DNA of 64,000 nt, from positions 1 through 64,000 of the forward strand of contig NZ_JABAGR010000003.1 in the NCBI RefSeq assembly GCF_012844235.1, written 5' to 3'. This document shows, one piece after another, positions 48,914-56,599 of this stretch. This DNA comes from Parafannyhessea umbonata (GTDB lineage: Bacteria > Actinomycetota > Coriobacteriia > Coriobacteriales > Atopobiaceae). Made by a program: the position numbers and the translations under genes. How positions within the stretch are numbered: position 1 is the stretch's first letter; the number at the start of each line of letters is the position of its first letter. The notes beneath the pieces were generated by a model that was given only the letters and a program-made list of their open reading frames with translations, was not told where the DNA came from and searched no databases.

Positions 48914-50140
48914 ATGAGGCTGTTTCGCAGAGAGCAATATCTGAAGAAGATTCGTCCATTCTACGATGATGATCTGATAAAGGTCATCACGGGAATACGC
49001 AGATGCGGAAAATCGTGCCTCATGGCGACCATCGTCGAAGAGCTCAAGGAACGAGGGGTCCCAGAGAAAGACATCGTTTACCTCGATCTCGACAAGCGCG
49101 GCAACCGTTCCATCAAGACACCCGACCAACTAGAGGCCGCAATCGAATCGCGGCTTGTCGACGATGACTTCAAATACCTCTTCATAGACGAGGTCCAGAA
49201 CGTCCGCGGCTACGAAGAGGTCGTGAATGCCTTCAACACCGATGGCGGCTTCTCAATCTTCATAACGGGCTCAAACTCCTATCTCCTCTCCGGAGAGCTC
49301 ATGACCAAGCTCACCGGGCGCTACGTCGAATTCGAGATGTTCACCTTGTCGTTCAGCGAATTCCTTGCCATGAAGAAGTTCCTGGGAGTCGAGAGGAAGG
49401 ACGACGGGGCTGAATTCGAGGAATATCTTCGCTACGGCGGCTTTCCCCGCTCCCTTGAATATGATGACGTCGAGGCGAAGGCCCATTACGTTGAAGACGT
49501 CGTGAAGCAAATCATTAAGAAGGACATCCGGTCTCGAAACAAGATACGAAACGTCGAAGCCTTCGAGCGCGTAATGACCTACGCCATCAACAACTACGGC
49601 GTTCCGACAAGCCTTACCAATCTGGTCGACCACCTGAGAAACATTGAGAAGATCGCCGTCGAGAGAAGGACCGTGTCCGCGTACATCCAGATGCTCGTCG
49701 ACGCAAAGATCCTCTACAGATGCCAGCGCTTTGACCTGAAATCGAGGAAGTCCCTCAGGGGAGAGGAGAAGTACTACCTCGCCGACCCCGGAATCTACTT
49801 TGCCCGGAACGTCGATGTACGGCTGAACTTCGGCCCCTCCCTGGAGAACGCGCTCTATGTCTACCTGAGGTCCCGGGGGTACAGGCTCTCAGTCGGGCGA
49901 ATCGGCAAGCTGGAATGCGACTTCATCGCCAGGAAGCACGACCTCTACGCCTACATACAGGTATCCATGACGATTTCTGACCGCGATGTGGAGGAGCGCG
50001 AGTACAGGCCGTTCAGTCACATCAGAGACGGGTATCCACGCTACCTTTTCACGCTGGACCCGCTCCTGCAGCGGCGCGAGGGCGTCAGGCACCTCAACAT
50101 GATCGACTTCATGAAAGGCGACGAGGACCTACATTGGTAG
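48914..50140 (+). CDS. AAA-family ATPase with DUF4143 domain
   Basis: 408 residues. The N-terminal AAA_14 domain has Walker A TGIRRCGKSCL near 27-37, Walker B KYLFIDEVQN and sensor SIFITGSNS. The C-terminal DUF4143 region runs from about 180 (YLRYGGFPRSLEYDD, EKYYLADPGIYFARN, LECDFIARKHDLYAYIQVSMTI). The end is a nuclease-like fold. These ATPases are widespread, often mobile, and of unproven role; some behave as accessory defence or toxin-like genes. Base composition is lower in GC than the housekeeping part, suggesting acquisition. Confidence 0.85.
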   Translation: MRLFRREQYLKKIRPFYDDDLIKVITGIRRCGKSCLMATIVEELKERGVPEKDIVYLDLDKRGNRSIKTPDQLEAAIESRLVDDDFKYLFIDEVQNVRGYEEVVNAFNTDGGFSIFITGSNSYLLSGELMTKLTGRYVEFEMFTLSFSEFLAMKKFLGVERKDDGAEFEEYLRYGGFPRSLEYDDVEAKAHYVEDVVKQIIKKDIRSRNKIRNVEAFERVMTYAINNYGVPTSLTNLVDHLRNIEKIAVERRTVSAYIQMLVDAKILYRCQRFDLKSRKSLRGEEKYYLADPGIYFARNVDVRLNFGPSLENALYVYLRSRGYRLSVGRIGKLECDFIARKHDLYAYIQVSMTISDRDVEEREYRPFSHIRDGYPRYLFTLDPLLQRREGVRHLNMIDFMKGDEDLHW

Positions 50141-50307
50141 GTGGTATAGAGGCTCAGCTACCAACTAGCTTGGATACGTACGGAACCCCCTGCCTCGAAA
50201 AGCTCCGCACTACTCGACAACGTACCCCGAGGCCTCGAGAGGGGCGCCTGCGGGTCGAGCATGATTGAGGGCGGAGGCAAGCGTATCGGCGCAGAGCGTG
50301 GCGGGAA
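50141..50307. other. Gap with possible C-terminal gene remnant on the minus strand
   Basis: On the minus strand the frame from about 50308 to a TAG at 50210 is open without a start codon and ends ARPAGAPLEASGYVVE. It may be the tail of a deleted gene; I do not recognise it. Confidence 0.25.
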
Positions 50308-50523
50308 CTAGTGTTTGAATGCAACAACCTTGCAGCCCGCGCAATGCCAAGCTTCCACGCTAGTTCGGCATCCTAGTTTCGGTTCGGTGATTTGCACGAA
50401 GCCCTCGGCATTCCGCGCGTTCTCGAAAACGCCGGGAACCCGACTTGCGAACCCGAAAGCGCCGTCTTTGCTGGCAAACAACCAACCTTGTTCCATACTC
50501 GCGCCACATTCAGGGCAGTTCAT
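50308..50523 (-). CDS. Small zinc-ribbon protein (PF20097/DUF6487-like)
   Basis: 71 residues. Two CxxC pairs, MNCPECG at the start and WHCAGCK near the end, flank a middle with GWLFASKDGAFGF. This pattern fits the small zinc-ribbon family annotated DUF6487; function unknown. The ATG follows AAAGGAG. It is the last gene of a minus-strand set tetR-membrane protein-zinc ribbon. Confidence 0.65.
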   Translation of the reverse strand: MNCPECGASMEQGWLFASKDGAFGFASRVPGVFENARNAEGFVQITEPKLGCRTSVEAWHCAGCKVVAFKH

Positions 50524-50560
50524 AGTCGCTCCTTTCCATGTATTTTGTTATCGGTCGGGC

Positions 50561-50977
50561 TTACAGCGCAATAACTCTCGCGATTTCCACGACCATGATC
50601 TTCACGGCAACGCCTGATGCCATAAACCAAAAGCAGAGTTCTTTAGCCTGTTGCGAGTTCGCGATGAGCATGGCGATTGCAGACGCGATTATGACAAGGG
50701 CACCAATGCACCCTACAACGGTTGGGATACTGACCAACGGGAACAACCCAGCCGCGCAACTCCCATCGATGGAGGACTGAATGGTCTTGTCCAACCCGTC
50801 GCGAGCCGCCGCGAAACAGCAAACGACAAGGCCGAACGCAAGGAGCAGCAGCCCCCGCATTCCCCAGTGCTGGACACTGCCGCGGTTGACGATCGTGTAG
50901 CCGATGAAGACGACAAGACCAAGAATCATGATCGTTGTGGCTATGGTGGTCGTATCGCCGAAGTAAAGCTTTGTCAT
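50561..50977 (-). CDS. Small integral membrane protein, unknown
   Basis: 138 residues with four likely membrane segments (TIATTIMILGLVVFIGYTIV, GLLLLAFGLVVCCFAAA, FPLVSIPTVVGCIGALVIIASAIAML, ELCFWFMASGVAVKIMVVEIARVI). No family recognised. The ATG follows AAGGAGG, and the gene begins 23 bp after the tetR stop, so it is probably controlled by that regulator. Confidence 0.6.
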   Translation of the reverse strand: MTKLYFGDTTTIATTIMILGLVVFIGYTIVNRGSVQHWGMRGLLLLAFGLVVCCFAAARDGLDKTIQSSIDGSCAAGLFPLVSIPTVVGCIGALVIIASAIAMLIANSQQAKELCFWFMASGVAVKIMVVEIARVIAL

Positions 50978-51000
50978 TGGGAACCCTCCTTACCCGCTGC

Positions 51001-51612
51001 TCAGCGAGCCTTTCCTGCTTCCATCTGGTCGATGAATCGGCTTACATGATCGTCCAGCAGCTCCATTGCGCGCGCTTTGTCCATTCCCCCGTCGGACAAG
51101 CCGTATAACAGGAACATCGGCCCATAGAACTCCAGTGCAAGCTGCCAAGCCCCGTCTTCAGAGCCTGTAATCTCACCGAACACCGACGCCATGTATTCAA
51201 CGGGGCCGCCTGCCAAGTACTTTTGGTACAGCTCGGCCATGCCCGAATCCCGATACTGCTCCAACGTCAGCATCTTGCGAAAACGGGAGGGGAATTCCTC
51301 CTCCGTCCAATGCAGGAACTGCGCCTTGCTGTATGCGCGGATCTTCTCGGCGGGAATCTCCTTATAGGCAGCAGTGCCGCCCAGCTCATTCCCCGGCATG
51401 GAGAACCGCTGCGACCGCTCAGCGTCCAGCTCATCCATCCGCGCGACGATGTGATCCAAGATTTCTTGTTTGCTGGCGAAATGCTTATAAAGGGCGGCCT
51501 TCGAGATCCCGACCTGCTTCGCGATATCGCTCAAAGACGCGGCCAGATACCCTTTTTCGGAGAACAACCGCAGCGCTGCTTCTGTGATCCGATCCTTCGT
51601 GCTCGGTTCCAT
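51001..51612 (-). CDS. TetR/AcrR family transcriptional regulator
   Basis: 203 residues. The N-terminal helix-turn-helix is typical (TKDRITEAALRLFSEKGYLAASLSDIAKQVGISKAALYKHFASKQEIL). The C-terminal ligand domain is all-helical. A perfect 18-bp inverted repeat covers its promoter, so it represses itself. It heads the set that includes the membrane protein and zinc-ribbon genes. Confidence 0.9.
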   Translation of the reverse strand: MEPSTKDRITEAALRLFSEKGYLAASLSDIAKQVGISKAALYKHFASKQEILDHIVARMDELDAERSQRFSMPGNELGGTAAYKEIPAEKIRAYSKAQFLHWTEEEFPSRFRKMLTLEQYRDSGMAELYQKYLAGGPVEYMASVFGEITGSEDGAWQLALEFYGPMFLLYGLSDGGMDKARAMELLDDHVSRFIDQMEAGKAR

Positions 51613-51630
51613 ATCAGTCCTCTCTATACT

Positions 51631-51674
51631 AGGTGACCGAACGGTAACCTAGTATAGTTACCGTTCGGTCACCT
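51631..51674. promoter_or_regulatory. TetR operator: perfect 18-bp inverted repeat
   Basis: AGGTGACCGAACGGTAAC (51631-51648) is perfectly inverted at 51657-51674 with an 8-bp centre that contains TAGTATA/TATACTA, i.e. -10 boxes on both strands. It begins 19 bp before the tetR start. Confidence 0.85.
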
Positions 51675-51685
51675 GTCAAGAAAGC

Positions 51686-51982
51686 ATGCAAGATGCCGGA
51701 GAGGCGGGCAATCTCATCGAGAGCGTGGGCGCCGCCACGGGCGCGCCCTGCCCGGAGGGCATGGAAGAGCGCGTCGTTCCCACCGTGACGTACGCGGTCT
51801 TCGACTGCGCAGGCCCGATGCCCGACGCGATGCAGAGGCTGCAGCACCGTATCCTCGCCGAGTGGCTGCCCAGCTTGGGCTACGAGTGGGCATCGAAGTC
51901 CGACGTGGAGGTCTACTTCGGCCCAAACATGACAGCCGACGACTACAGGAGCCAGGTCTGGCTTCCGATAGAGAAGCGCTAA
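51686..51982 (+). pseudogene. C-terminal remnant of a GyrI-like / AraC effector-binding protein
   Basis: 98 residues. The last 70 residues (TYAVFDCAGPMPDAMQRLQHRILAEWLPSLGYE...EVYFGPN...YRSQVWLPIEKR) match the end of the GyrI-like effector-binding domain found at the C-terminus of many AraC regulators. The DNA-binding part and the first half of the domain are missing. The frame starts 12 bp after the TetR operator, so a deletion seems to have joined the operator to the tail of another gene. Confidence 0.6.
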
Positions 51983-52372
51983 GCGTAAATCGATTGCAGA
52001 ACGAAACAACGGTCTAGAGGTGGACGTCGCCCTGCTTGCCGCCTTCGTGCTCTGGACCGTGCTGATCCAGAGCGTCGACGTCCAACCGGTGGGCCAGAAT
52101 AGGACGGAAACATCTCCGCCTTCCCTTCGGCAACGAGGAAGCAAATCGTATCCAGCGTGGTCGGCGGGGACGCACGGTCCCTCTTCAAACGAAAACGCAT
52201 CTGGTGCAGTCATGCGACTGCACCTCCGAGAATCGATATGCGCAATTATCTCACGATGAAACCAAGAGAAGCTCCCCCCAGCGTTTATCGAAACCGTGAG
52301 AAGTCACCTACCGTTCCGGCCATCGGAGATTCAGCGCCATGTTGGTTACGCGCGCCTGATGCCTGCGACCAG
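51983..52372. other. Gene-poor stretch with PAP2 remnant and a 9-bp hairpin
   Basis: About 390 bp. From GTG 52020 about 30 codons read like the first membrane segment of a PAP2 phosphatase (LLAAFVLWTVLIQSVDVQPVGQN), then similarity stops. GGTGCAGTC-ATGC-GACTGCACC (52203-52224) is a perfect short hairpin. Nothing else is seen. Confidence 0.4.
52020..52112 (+). pseudogene. N-terminal remnant of a PAP2-type phosphatase
   Basis: The short frame MDVALLAAFVLWTVLIQSVDVQPVGQN has the hydrophobic start and the DVQPxGxN motif I associate with bacterial PAP2-family membrane phosphatases. The active-site region is absent. Confidence 0.35.
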
Positions 52373-52402
52373 TTGCCGTACGACTGTGCTCGGTTGTATA
52401 CT
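52373..52402 (+). promoter_or_regulatory. Putative promoter of the methyltransferase leader
   Basis: TTGCCG (52373-52378), 18-bp spacer, TATACT (52397-52402). Transcription would start near 52409, giving a leader of about 170 nt before the methyltransferase. Confidence 0.45.
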
Positions 52403-52404
52403 GC

Positions 52405-52574
52405 GCACGACGGGGCAGTCGTGCTCCGCTTAAACACATCTTAGGGGATGTCTTTTTGGTCATTGTTCTTTAGGGAACGGTTAATCGCAGATTGCTTTTG
52501 AAAAGGCCGCATCAAGGCCTTGTGCTTTTGCGCCGTTCCGCACCTGTTTTCATCATCAGCTCAGCAAACAGGAG
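52405..52574 (+). promoter_or_regulatory. Structured leader RNA before the methyltransferase gene
   Basis: Successive stems are: GCACGAC/GTCGTGC (52405-52411 with 52418-52424); ACATC/GATGT then CTTTTTGG (52436-52458), terminator-like; GGAACGG/CCGTTCC (52474-52480 with 52533-52539) enclosing CGCA/TGCG and AAGGCC/GGCCTT (52503-52508 with 52516-52521); and CCTGTTT/AAACAGG (52543-52549 with 52566-52572), which buries part of the ribosome site AGGAG. The set looks like a cis-acting control RNA. It matches no riboswitch that I recognise. Confidence 0.5.
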
Positions 52575-52579
52575 TAACA

Positions 52580-53302
52580 ATGAACAACTTCCCAAAAGCG
52601 AATAGCTTTGACGTCAACCTTGTCCAATCAAAGATCATGGGCCCCAATCCGCTTAAGCTCTGCGAGGAACTTCTTCGCGGCGTGAATATCGCGAAGGGGT
52701 CGCGCGTGTGCGACCTCGGCTCCGGCACTGGTATAACAAGCGTGATGCTTGCACGCGAATACGGGCTCGACGTGTACGCCGTCGACCTGTGGAGCGACCC
52801 CGATGAGAATCGCGCGTTCTTTCGCGAGATGAGCGTGCCGGACGAGCGGATTCATCCTGTCAAGGCCGACGCCGCAGAAGGCCTGCCTTTCGAGCCGGAG
52901 TTCTTCGACGGCGTGGTGAGCATCGATTCATATAACTATTTCGGACGCGATCCGCACTATCTGGGGGAGAGGCTTCTTCCGTATGTGAAGTCTGGCGGAA
53001 GGATCTGCCTTTCCATCCCCGGCATGGTGCGCGACTGCCATGACGCGCTGCCGGCATGTCTGCTCGCATCCTGGGACGCAGAGCAGCTTGATTATATGCA
53101 CGATTTGGCTTGGTGGCGAGACATGATTGGCCAAACGAGCGGTGTAATTATCGAGGATATGCACCAGATGATGTGCACGTCCGAGGCGTGGGTTGACTGG
53201 ATTACCTGCGATAACGAGTACGCTCAAGGTGACCGTGCGGCCGTTGAGGCGGGTGCGCTCGAGTTCTTGAATACCATCGCGGTCACGCTTGTAAAGGCCT
53301 AG
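52580..53302 (+). CDS. Class I SAM-dependent methyltransferase
   Basis: 240 residues. Motif I RVCDLGSGTGITSVML at about 45-60 binds S-adenosylmethionine, followed by VYAVDLW (acidic motif), DAAEGLPFEPEFFDGVVSIDSYNYFG and a C-terminal substrate region with many aromatics. The substrate is unknown. The ATG at 52580 follows AGGAGTAAC, which can be hidden in a leader stem. It stands alone. Confidence 0.85.
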   Translation: MNNFPKANSFDVNLVQSKIMGPNPLKLCEELLRGVNIAKGSRVCDLGSGTGITSVMLAREYGLDVYAVDLWSDPDENRAFFREMSVPDERIHPVKADAAEGLPFEPEFFDGVVSIDSYNYFGRDPHYLGERLLPYVKSGGRICLSIPGMVRDCHDALPACLLASWDAEQLDYMHDLAWWRDMIGQTSGVIIEDMHQMMCTSEAWVDWITCDNEYAQGDRAAVEAGALEFLNTIAVTLVKA

Positions 53303-53426
53303 GCTAGGTAACTGAAAAAAGGGGCGTCGGGCGCTTCTCGTGCGTCTTGCTACGCGTGAGAGCCTTGGCGCGGCAACCATCCGATGATAAAAGGCAGTCA
53401 GTCACCTGAAAACGAGGGGTAATCGA

Positions 53427-53460
53427 ATGCCGGGGGATTCAGCCCCCGGCATTTTCTTTG
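53427..53460 (+). terminator. Strong terminator downstream of the methyltransferase
   Basis: ATGCCGGGGG (53427-53436) pairs perfectly with CCCCCGGCAT (53443-53452), then TTTCTTTG. It is 125 bp after the methyltransferase stop. Confidence 0.75.
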
Positions 53461-53476
53461 CCTAGGGAGGTTTCGC

Positions 53477-53594
53477 ATGAGGGAGCTCTCGGCTCCAAGA
53501 CGAAGAGGACCTGATCCTCCTGCTTTTCGGCAAGCTGGAGGCCTTGCAGGCCTACGACATCGTAAAGATCTACTATGACGCCGGCGTTAGCCCA
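53477..53594 (+). pseudogene. Frameshifted N-terminal gene fragment, unrecognised
   Basis: GGAGG at 53466 and ATG at 53477 begin MRELS, then an extra base near 53492 throws the frame. The +1 frame continues LQDEEDLILLLFGKLEALQAYDIVKIYYDAGV and is cut off near 53590, where the antisense hydrolase remnant begins. I do not recognise the family. Confidence 0.4.
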
Positions 53595-54070
53595 GGAATT
53601 CGTCGACCTCGTCGGCAAACTCATTTGGATACTGGAAGAGCGACCCGTGGCCGGCATGAGGGTAGAGCACCAGTCGGCTGCCGTCGATCTTCTCGTGCAT
53701 CGCATTCGAGTTGGGCGTGGGGACCATCGCGTCGTCGTCGCCGTTTGCGATGAGCGTGGGGATGCGAACGAACGACAGGTCGTCTTGCGCCGCCCTTCCC
53801 CAACGCCTGATTGCCTTGAGCTGGGCGAGAAAGGCAGGCGCCGTTACGGGCGCGTCCTGGTTGGACGGTGCCCTGGAATAGAGCTGCGCGAACGTGGCGT
53901 TTGCCGCGGATTCCCCAGTCGCGTCGTCCGTGAAGAAGATGTAGCGCTTCATGTCCTTGCGCCTGGCCACCGCGTGGAGCATGTGGCGAAACGTGACGAA
54001 CGTCACGCGATCGACCCCCATGCCGCCACGAGGCGCCGTGCCAACAAGGATGAGCCTGCGGACCGTCCGG
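53587..54070 (-). pseudogene. C-terminal half of an alpha/beta hydrolase
   Basis: The minus-strand frame from about 54070 reads RRLILVGTAPRGGMGVDRVTFVTF and runs to GSLFQYPNEFADEVDEFLG. The catalytic Asp (NGDDDAMVP) and His (HAGHGS) regions remain, but the nucleophile elbow and the whole first half are missing, and an in-frame TGA lies just upstream. It is a non-functional remnant. Confidence 0.65.
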
Positions 54071-54142
54071 CGGCAAGCTCACGGTATGCAATGCGCCTGC
54101 CGCCTACGTCCACGTACGAATTGCCCGTATTAAGGTACGACA

Positions 54143-55153
54143 CTACGCCTCATCGATGCGCAGCAGCGTCTTGCCCTGCGAGTGACCGGACCTCACGCGC
54201 TCGAGGGCGTCGTTTACCTGGTCGAGGCCGTACGTGCCGTCGATCGATACGGCAAGCGGTCGCTCGGCGGGGAAGAGCTCCGCGACGCGCGCGAGCTGCG
54301 TGCCATCCTCGTGCACAAAGATGAAGTCGTACGTCTGGCCCTTGCGCGCGGCCATCTTGTCGAGCTTGCGACCCGCAAGGCCAAACAGCGCCCGCTTGAG
54401 CGTCGGCAGCCCTTCTCGCCTGGCGAAGCGCCCGTTGGGCACGCCGCGTAGCGACACCAGGTGTCCGCCGGGCTTGAGCACGGCAAACTCGTCCGGCAGC
54501 TCGCGCTCGCCCAGGGTGTCGAGCACGCAGTCCATGTCGTGCAGCTCGTCGACGTAGCGCTGGGTCTTGTAGTCGAGAAAAACGCTGGCTCCCAGGCTGC
54601 GGACGCGCTGCTCGTTTTGAGCGCTGCCGTTGGTCGCGACGGTGAGGCCCATGCGCGCGGCGATGGGGATCGCCATGGCGCCGAGGCTGCCCGTTCCGCC
54701 CGAGATGAACAGCTTCTGGCCCGGTCGCGCCTCCATGAGCTCGAGCGCCTGCAGCGCCGTGAGCGCGGTCAGCGGCACGCACGCGGCCTCCTCCATGGAG
54801 AGGTAGCCGGGCACGTGCGCGAGCGCGGACTCGTCCACGGCGGCGTACTCCGCGAACGCGCCGATCTTCGCGAGCGGCATGCGGCCGTACACGCGGTCGC
54901 CGGACTTGAACCTGCCGGCCGCGGCGCCCGCTCGCACCACGGTGCCGGAAAACTCGTTTCCCATCACGAGTGGCGTGCGGTACGGCACGATCAGGCGAAC
55001 ATCGCCGCGGATCACCATGTTGTCCAGCGGGTTCACCGCCGCGGTGTGCACGCGCACCAGGACCTCGTGCGCCCCGGGCTCCGGGGTGGGGATGTCTCGC
55101 ACGGCCAGGGCCGCACCGTTCTTGTCGTATCTGTCCAGTATCGCGGCCTTCAT
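54143..55153 (-). CDS. NADP-dependent MDR-family oxidoreductase (quinone reductase-like)
   Basis: 336 residues. The N-terminal GroES-like fold (MKAAILDRYDKNGAALAVRDIPTPEPGAHEVLVRVHTAAVNPLDNMV) and the nucleotide-binding motif LFISGGTGSLGAMAIPIAARMG place it in the zinc-independent quinone-reductase group; structural zinc cysteines are absent. It probably reduces quinones or enones with NADPH. Its ATG overlaps the Rrf2 stop by 4 bp, so regulator and enzyme are one operon and are likely redox- or electrophile-responsive. Confidence 0.88.
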   Translation of the reverse strand: MKAAILDRYDKNGAALAVRDIPTPEPGAHEVLVRVHTAAVNPLDNMVIRGDVRLIVPYRTPLVMGNEFSGTVVRAGAAAGRFKSGDRVYGRMPLAKIGAFAEYAAVDESALAHVPGYLSMEEAACVPLTALTALQALELMEARPGQKLFISGGTGSLGAMAIPIAARMGLTVATNGSAQNEQRVRSLGASVFLDYKTQRYVDELHDMDCVLDTLGERELPDEFAVLKPGGHLVSLRGVPNGRFARREGLPTLKRALFGLAGRKLDKMAARKGQTYDFIFVHEDGTQLARVAELFPAERPLAVSIDGTYGLDQVNDALERVRSGHSQGKTLLRIDEA

Positions 55154-55656
55154 CGGTCTTTGCCTTCCTGATCGTGGACGCTTGCGGCGCCCGCCTCACT
55201 GCCCTCGCTGGCCTCGCTCTTCTCGCCTGCGGGGCCCTTCTCTATCTGCTCGCGCATCCGCTCGATGCAGTCCGCGAGCGTCGCGCCGGCAAGCTCGCGC
55301 TCCACCACCCGCTCCGCCTCGCGGAACATCCCGTTCAGCACGGGGCGGATGTTGCGCCCCACGATGCACTCGTCGCTGGGGTTCTGGTGGACGTCGAACA
55401 CGTGGACGTCCTCCGTCTGCTCGACCGCGCGGTACACGTCGAGCAGCGAGATGCGCTCCGGCGCCTTGAGCAGGGAAAACCCGCTCACGCCGCGCCGCCC
55501 CTCGATGATGCCGGCACGGCCGAGCCGCGTGGCCACCTTGCGGACGTAGCTTGCGTTTGTGCCCACGCTGTTCGCGATCTGCTCCGAGCTCATGGGCTCG
55601 TCGGACTCGGACGTCAGTATCAGTAGATGGATTGCCACGGAGAACTTGGTGTCCAC
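55150..55656 (-). CDS. Rrf2 family transcriptional regulator
   Basis: 168 residues. The winged helix is typical (FSVAIHLLILTSESDEPMSSEQIANSVGTNASYVRKVATRLGRAGIIEGRRGVSGFSL). Only two cysteines lie in the C-terminal part (DECIVG, ADCIERM), so the three-cysteine IscR cluster site is not present; a thiol switch is possible. The GTG start at 55656 follows AAGGAGG. A perfect dyad upstream is its likely operator. Confidence 0.88.
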   Translation of the reverse strand: MDTKFSVAIHLLILTSESDEPMSSEQIANSVGTNASYVRKVATRLGRAGIIEGRRGVSGFSLLKAPERISLLDVYRAVEQTEDVHVFDVHQNPSDECIVGRNIRPVLNGMFREAERVVERELAGATLADCIERMREQIEKGPAGEKSEASEGSEAGAASVHDQEGKDR

Positions 55657-55720
55657 GCTCGCCTCCTTGCGCGTGGCCGTGCGGGTGTCCGCCGGCAGCG
55701 GGATGGTCTGTCTCGATCGA

Positions 55721-55741
55721 TTGTATCAATAAAAGATACAA
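55721..55741. promoter_or_regulatory. Rrf2 operator
   Basis: TTGTATC-AATAAAA-GATACAA is a perfect 7-7-7 dyad, 65 bp before the rrf2-like start. On the minus strand it contains TACAAT, a -10 box. Confidence 0.65.
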
Positions 55742-55793
55742 CGTGGCGCATTCACGACATCCACACTGACGCGCTGGGCGAGAAGAGCCGGCG

Positions 55794-56576
55794 CTACCCC
55801 AGGATCTTGCGATAGATGTCCTCGTCTGCCTGCGAGAACACGTCGAACGCCACCGTCATGCCCGCGTCATGCGCGCCGAGCCACTCGCGAACGGTCCTCA
55901 CCGCTATGCGTGCCGCCTCGTCCTGCGGAAAGCCAAAGATGCCCGTGCTGATGCAGCAGAACGCGATGCTGCGCAGACCGTTCTCTGCGGCCAGGTCAAG
56001 GCAGCTGCGATAGCACTGGGCGAGCTGCGCGCGGTGCTCCCGCGTCGGTCGCCCGCCCGCGATGGGGCCGACGGTGTGGATCACGTGCCGCGCGGGCAGG
56101 TTGTACGCCCCGGTGATCTTGGCCGAGCCCGTGGGCTCCTCGTGCCCCTGCGCGGCCATGATCCGCGCGCACTCCGCCCTCAGCTGCACGCCGGCAAACG
56201 TGTGGATGGCGTTGTCGATGCAGTGGTGGCCGGGCACCCAGCAGCCCAGCATCTGGCTGTTCGCCGCGTTCACGATGGCGTCGGCGGCAAGCGTCGTGAT
56301 GTCCCCGCGCCACAGGCGGAGGTTTCCGCAGGGCGAGAAGGGCTCGGCGTCGTCCACGGTGCTCACACCGGCGTCCGCGATCATGCCCTGCAGCAGCTCG
56401 TCCTGCATGTTGAGCCAGCGGGCGTCCGCGGGCCAGGCGGGCCTGGTGTTCACGAGGGCGCGAAACGCCGTCCAGAGCTCGTCCGCATCGCGCGTGTGCG
56501 GCGCCTCAAGTCCGCGCTCCGCGCAGAGGCCGGCCACGAGCTCCTTCAGAAGCTCCGTCTTTCTTTCCGTCTGCAT
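55794..56576 (-). CDS. Zinc-containing macrodomain protein-ADP-ribose hydrolase
   Basis: 260 residues. After a helical N-terminal lid, the macrodomain has GDITTLAADAIVNAANSQMLGCWVPGHHCID: GDIT at 91-94, NAAN at 103-106 and the Cys112/His117-118/Cys119 group typical of the zinc-macro subfamily. GTGIFGF-like STGIFGFPQDEAA forms the distal-ribose loop. Zinc-macro enzymes remove ADP-ribose put on by SirTM. It starts 24 bp after the sirTM stop on the same strand. Confidence 0.9.
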   Translation of the reverse strand: MQTERKTELLKELVAGLCAERGLEAPHTRDADELWTAFRALVNTRPAWPADARWLNMQDELLQGMIADAGVSTVDDAEPFSPCGNLRLWRGDITTLAADAIVNAANSQMLGCWVPGHHCIDNAIHTFAGVQLRAECARIMAAQGHEEPTGSAKITGAYNLPARHVIHTVGPIAGGRPTREHRAQLAQCYRSCLDLAAENGLRSIAFCCISTGIFGFPQDEAARIAVRTVREWLGAHDAGMTVAFDVFSQADEDIYRKILG

Positions 56577-56599
56577 GTGAGGCCCTCCCCGTTCCCTCT

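Noticed and set aside
51629-52213. 194-codon minus-strand frame across the TetR operator and PAP2 remnant
   Set aside because: It runs through the operator dyad and antisense to the GyrI-like remnant and shows no family features.
52405-52574. Known SAM riboswitch before the methyltransferase
   Set aside because: The conserved cores of the SAM classes known to me are not seen; only the general shape suggests a switch.
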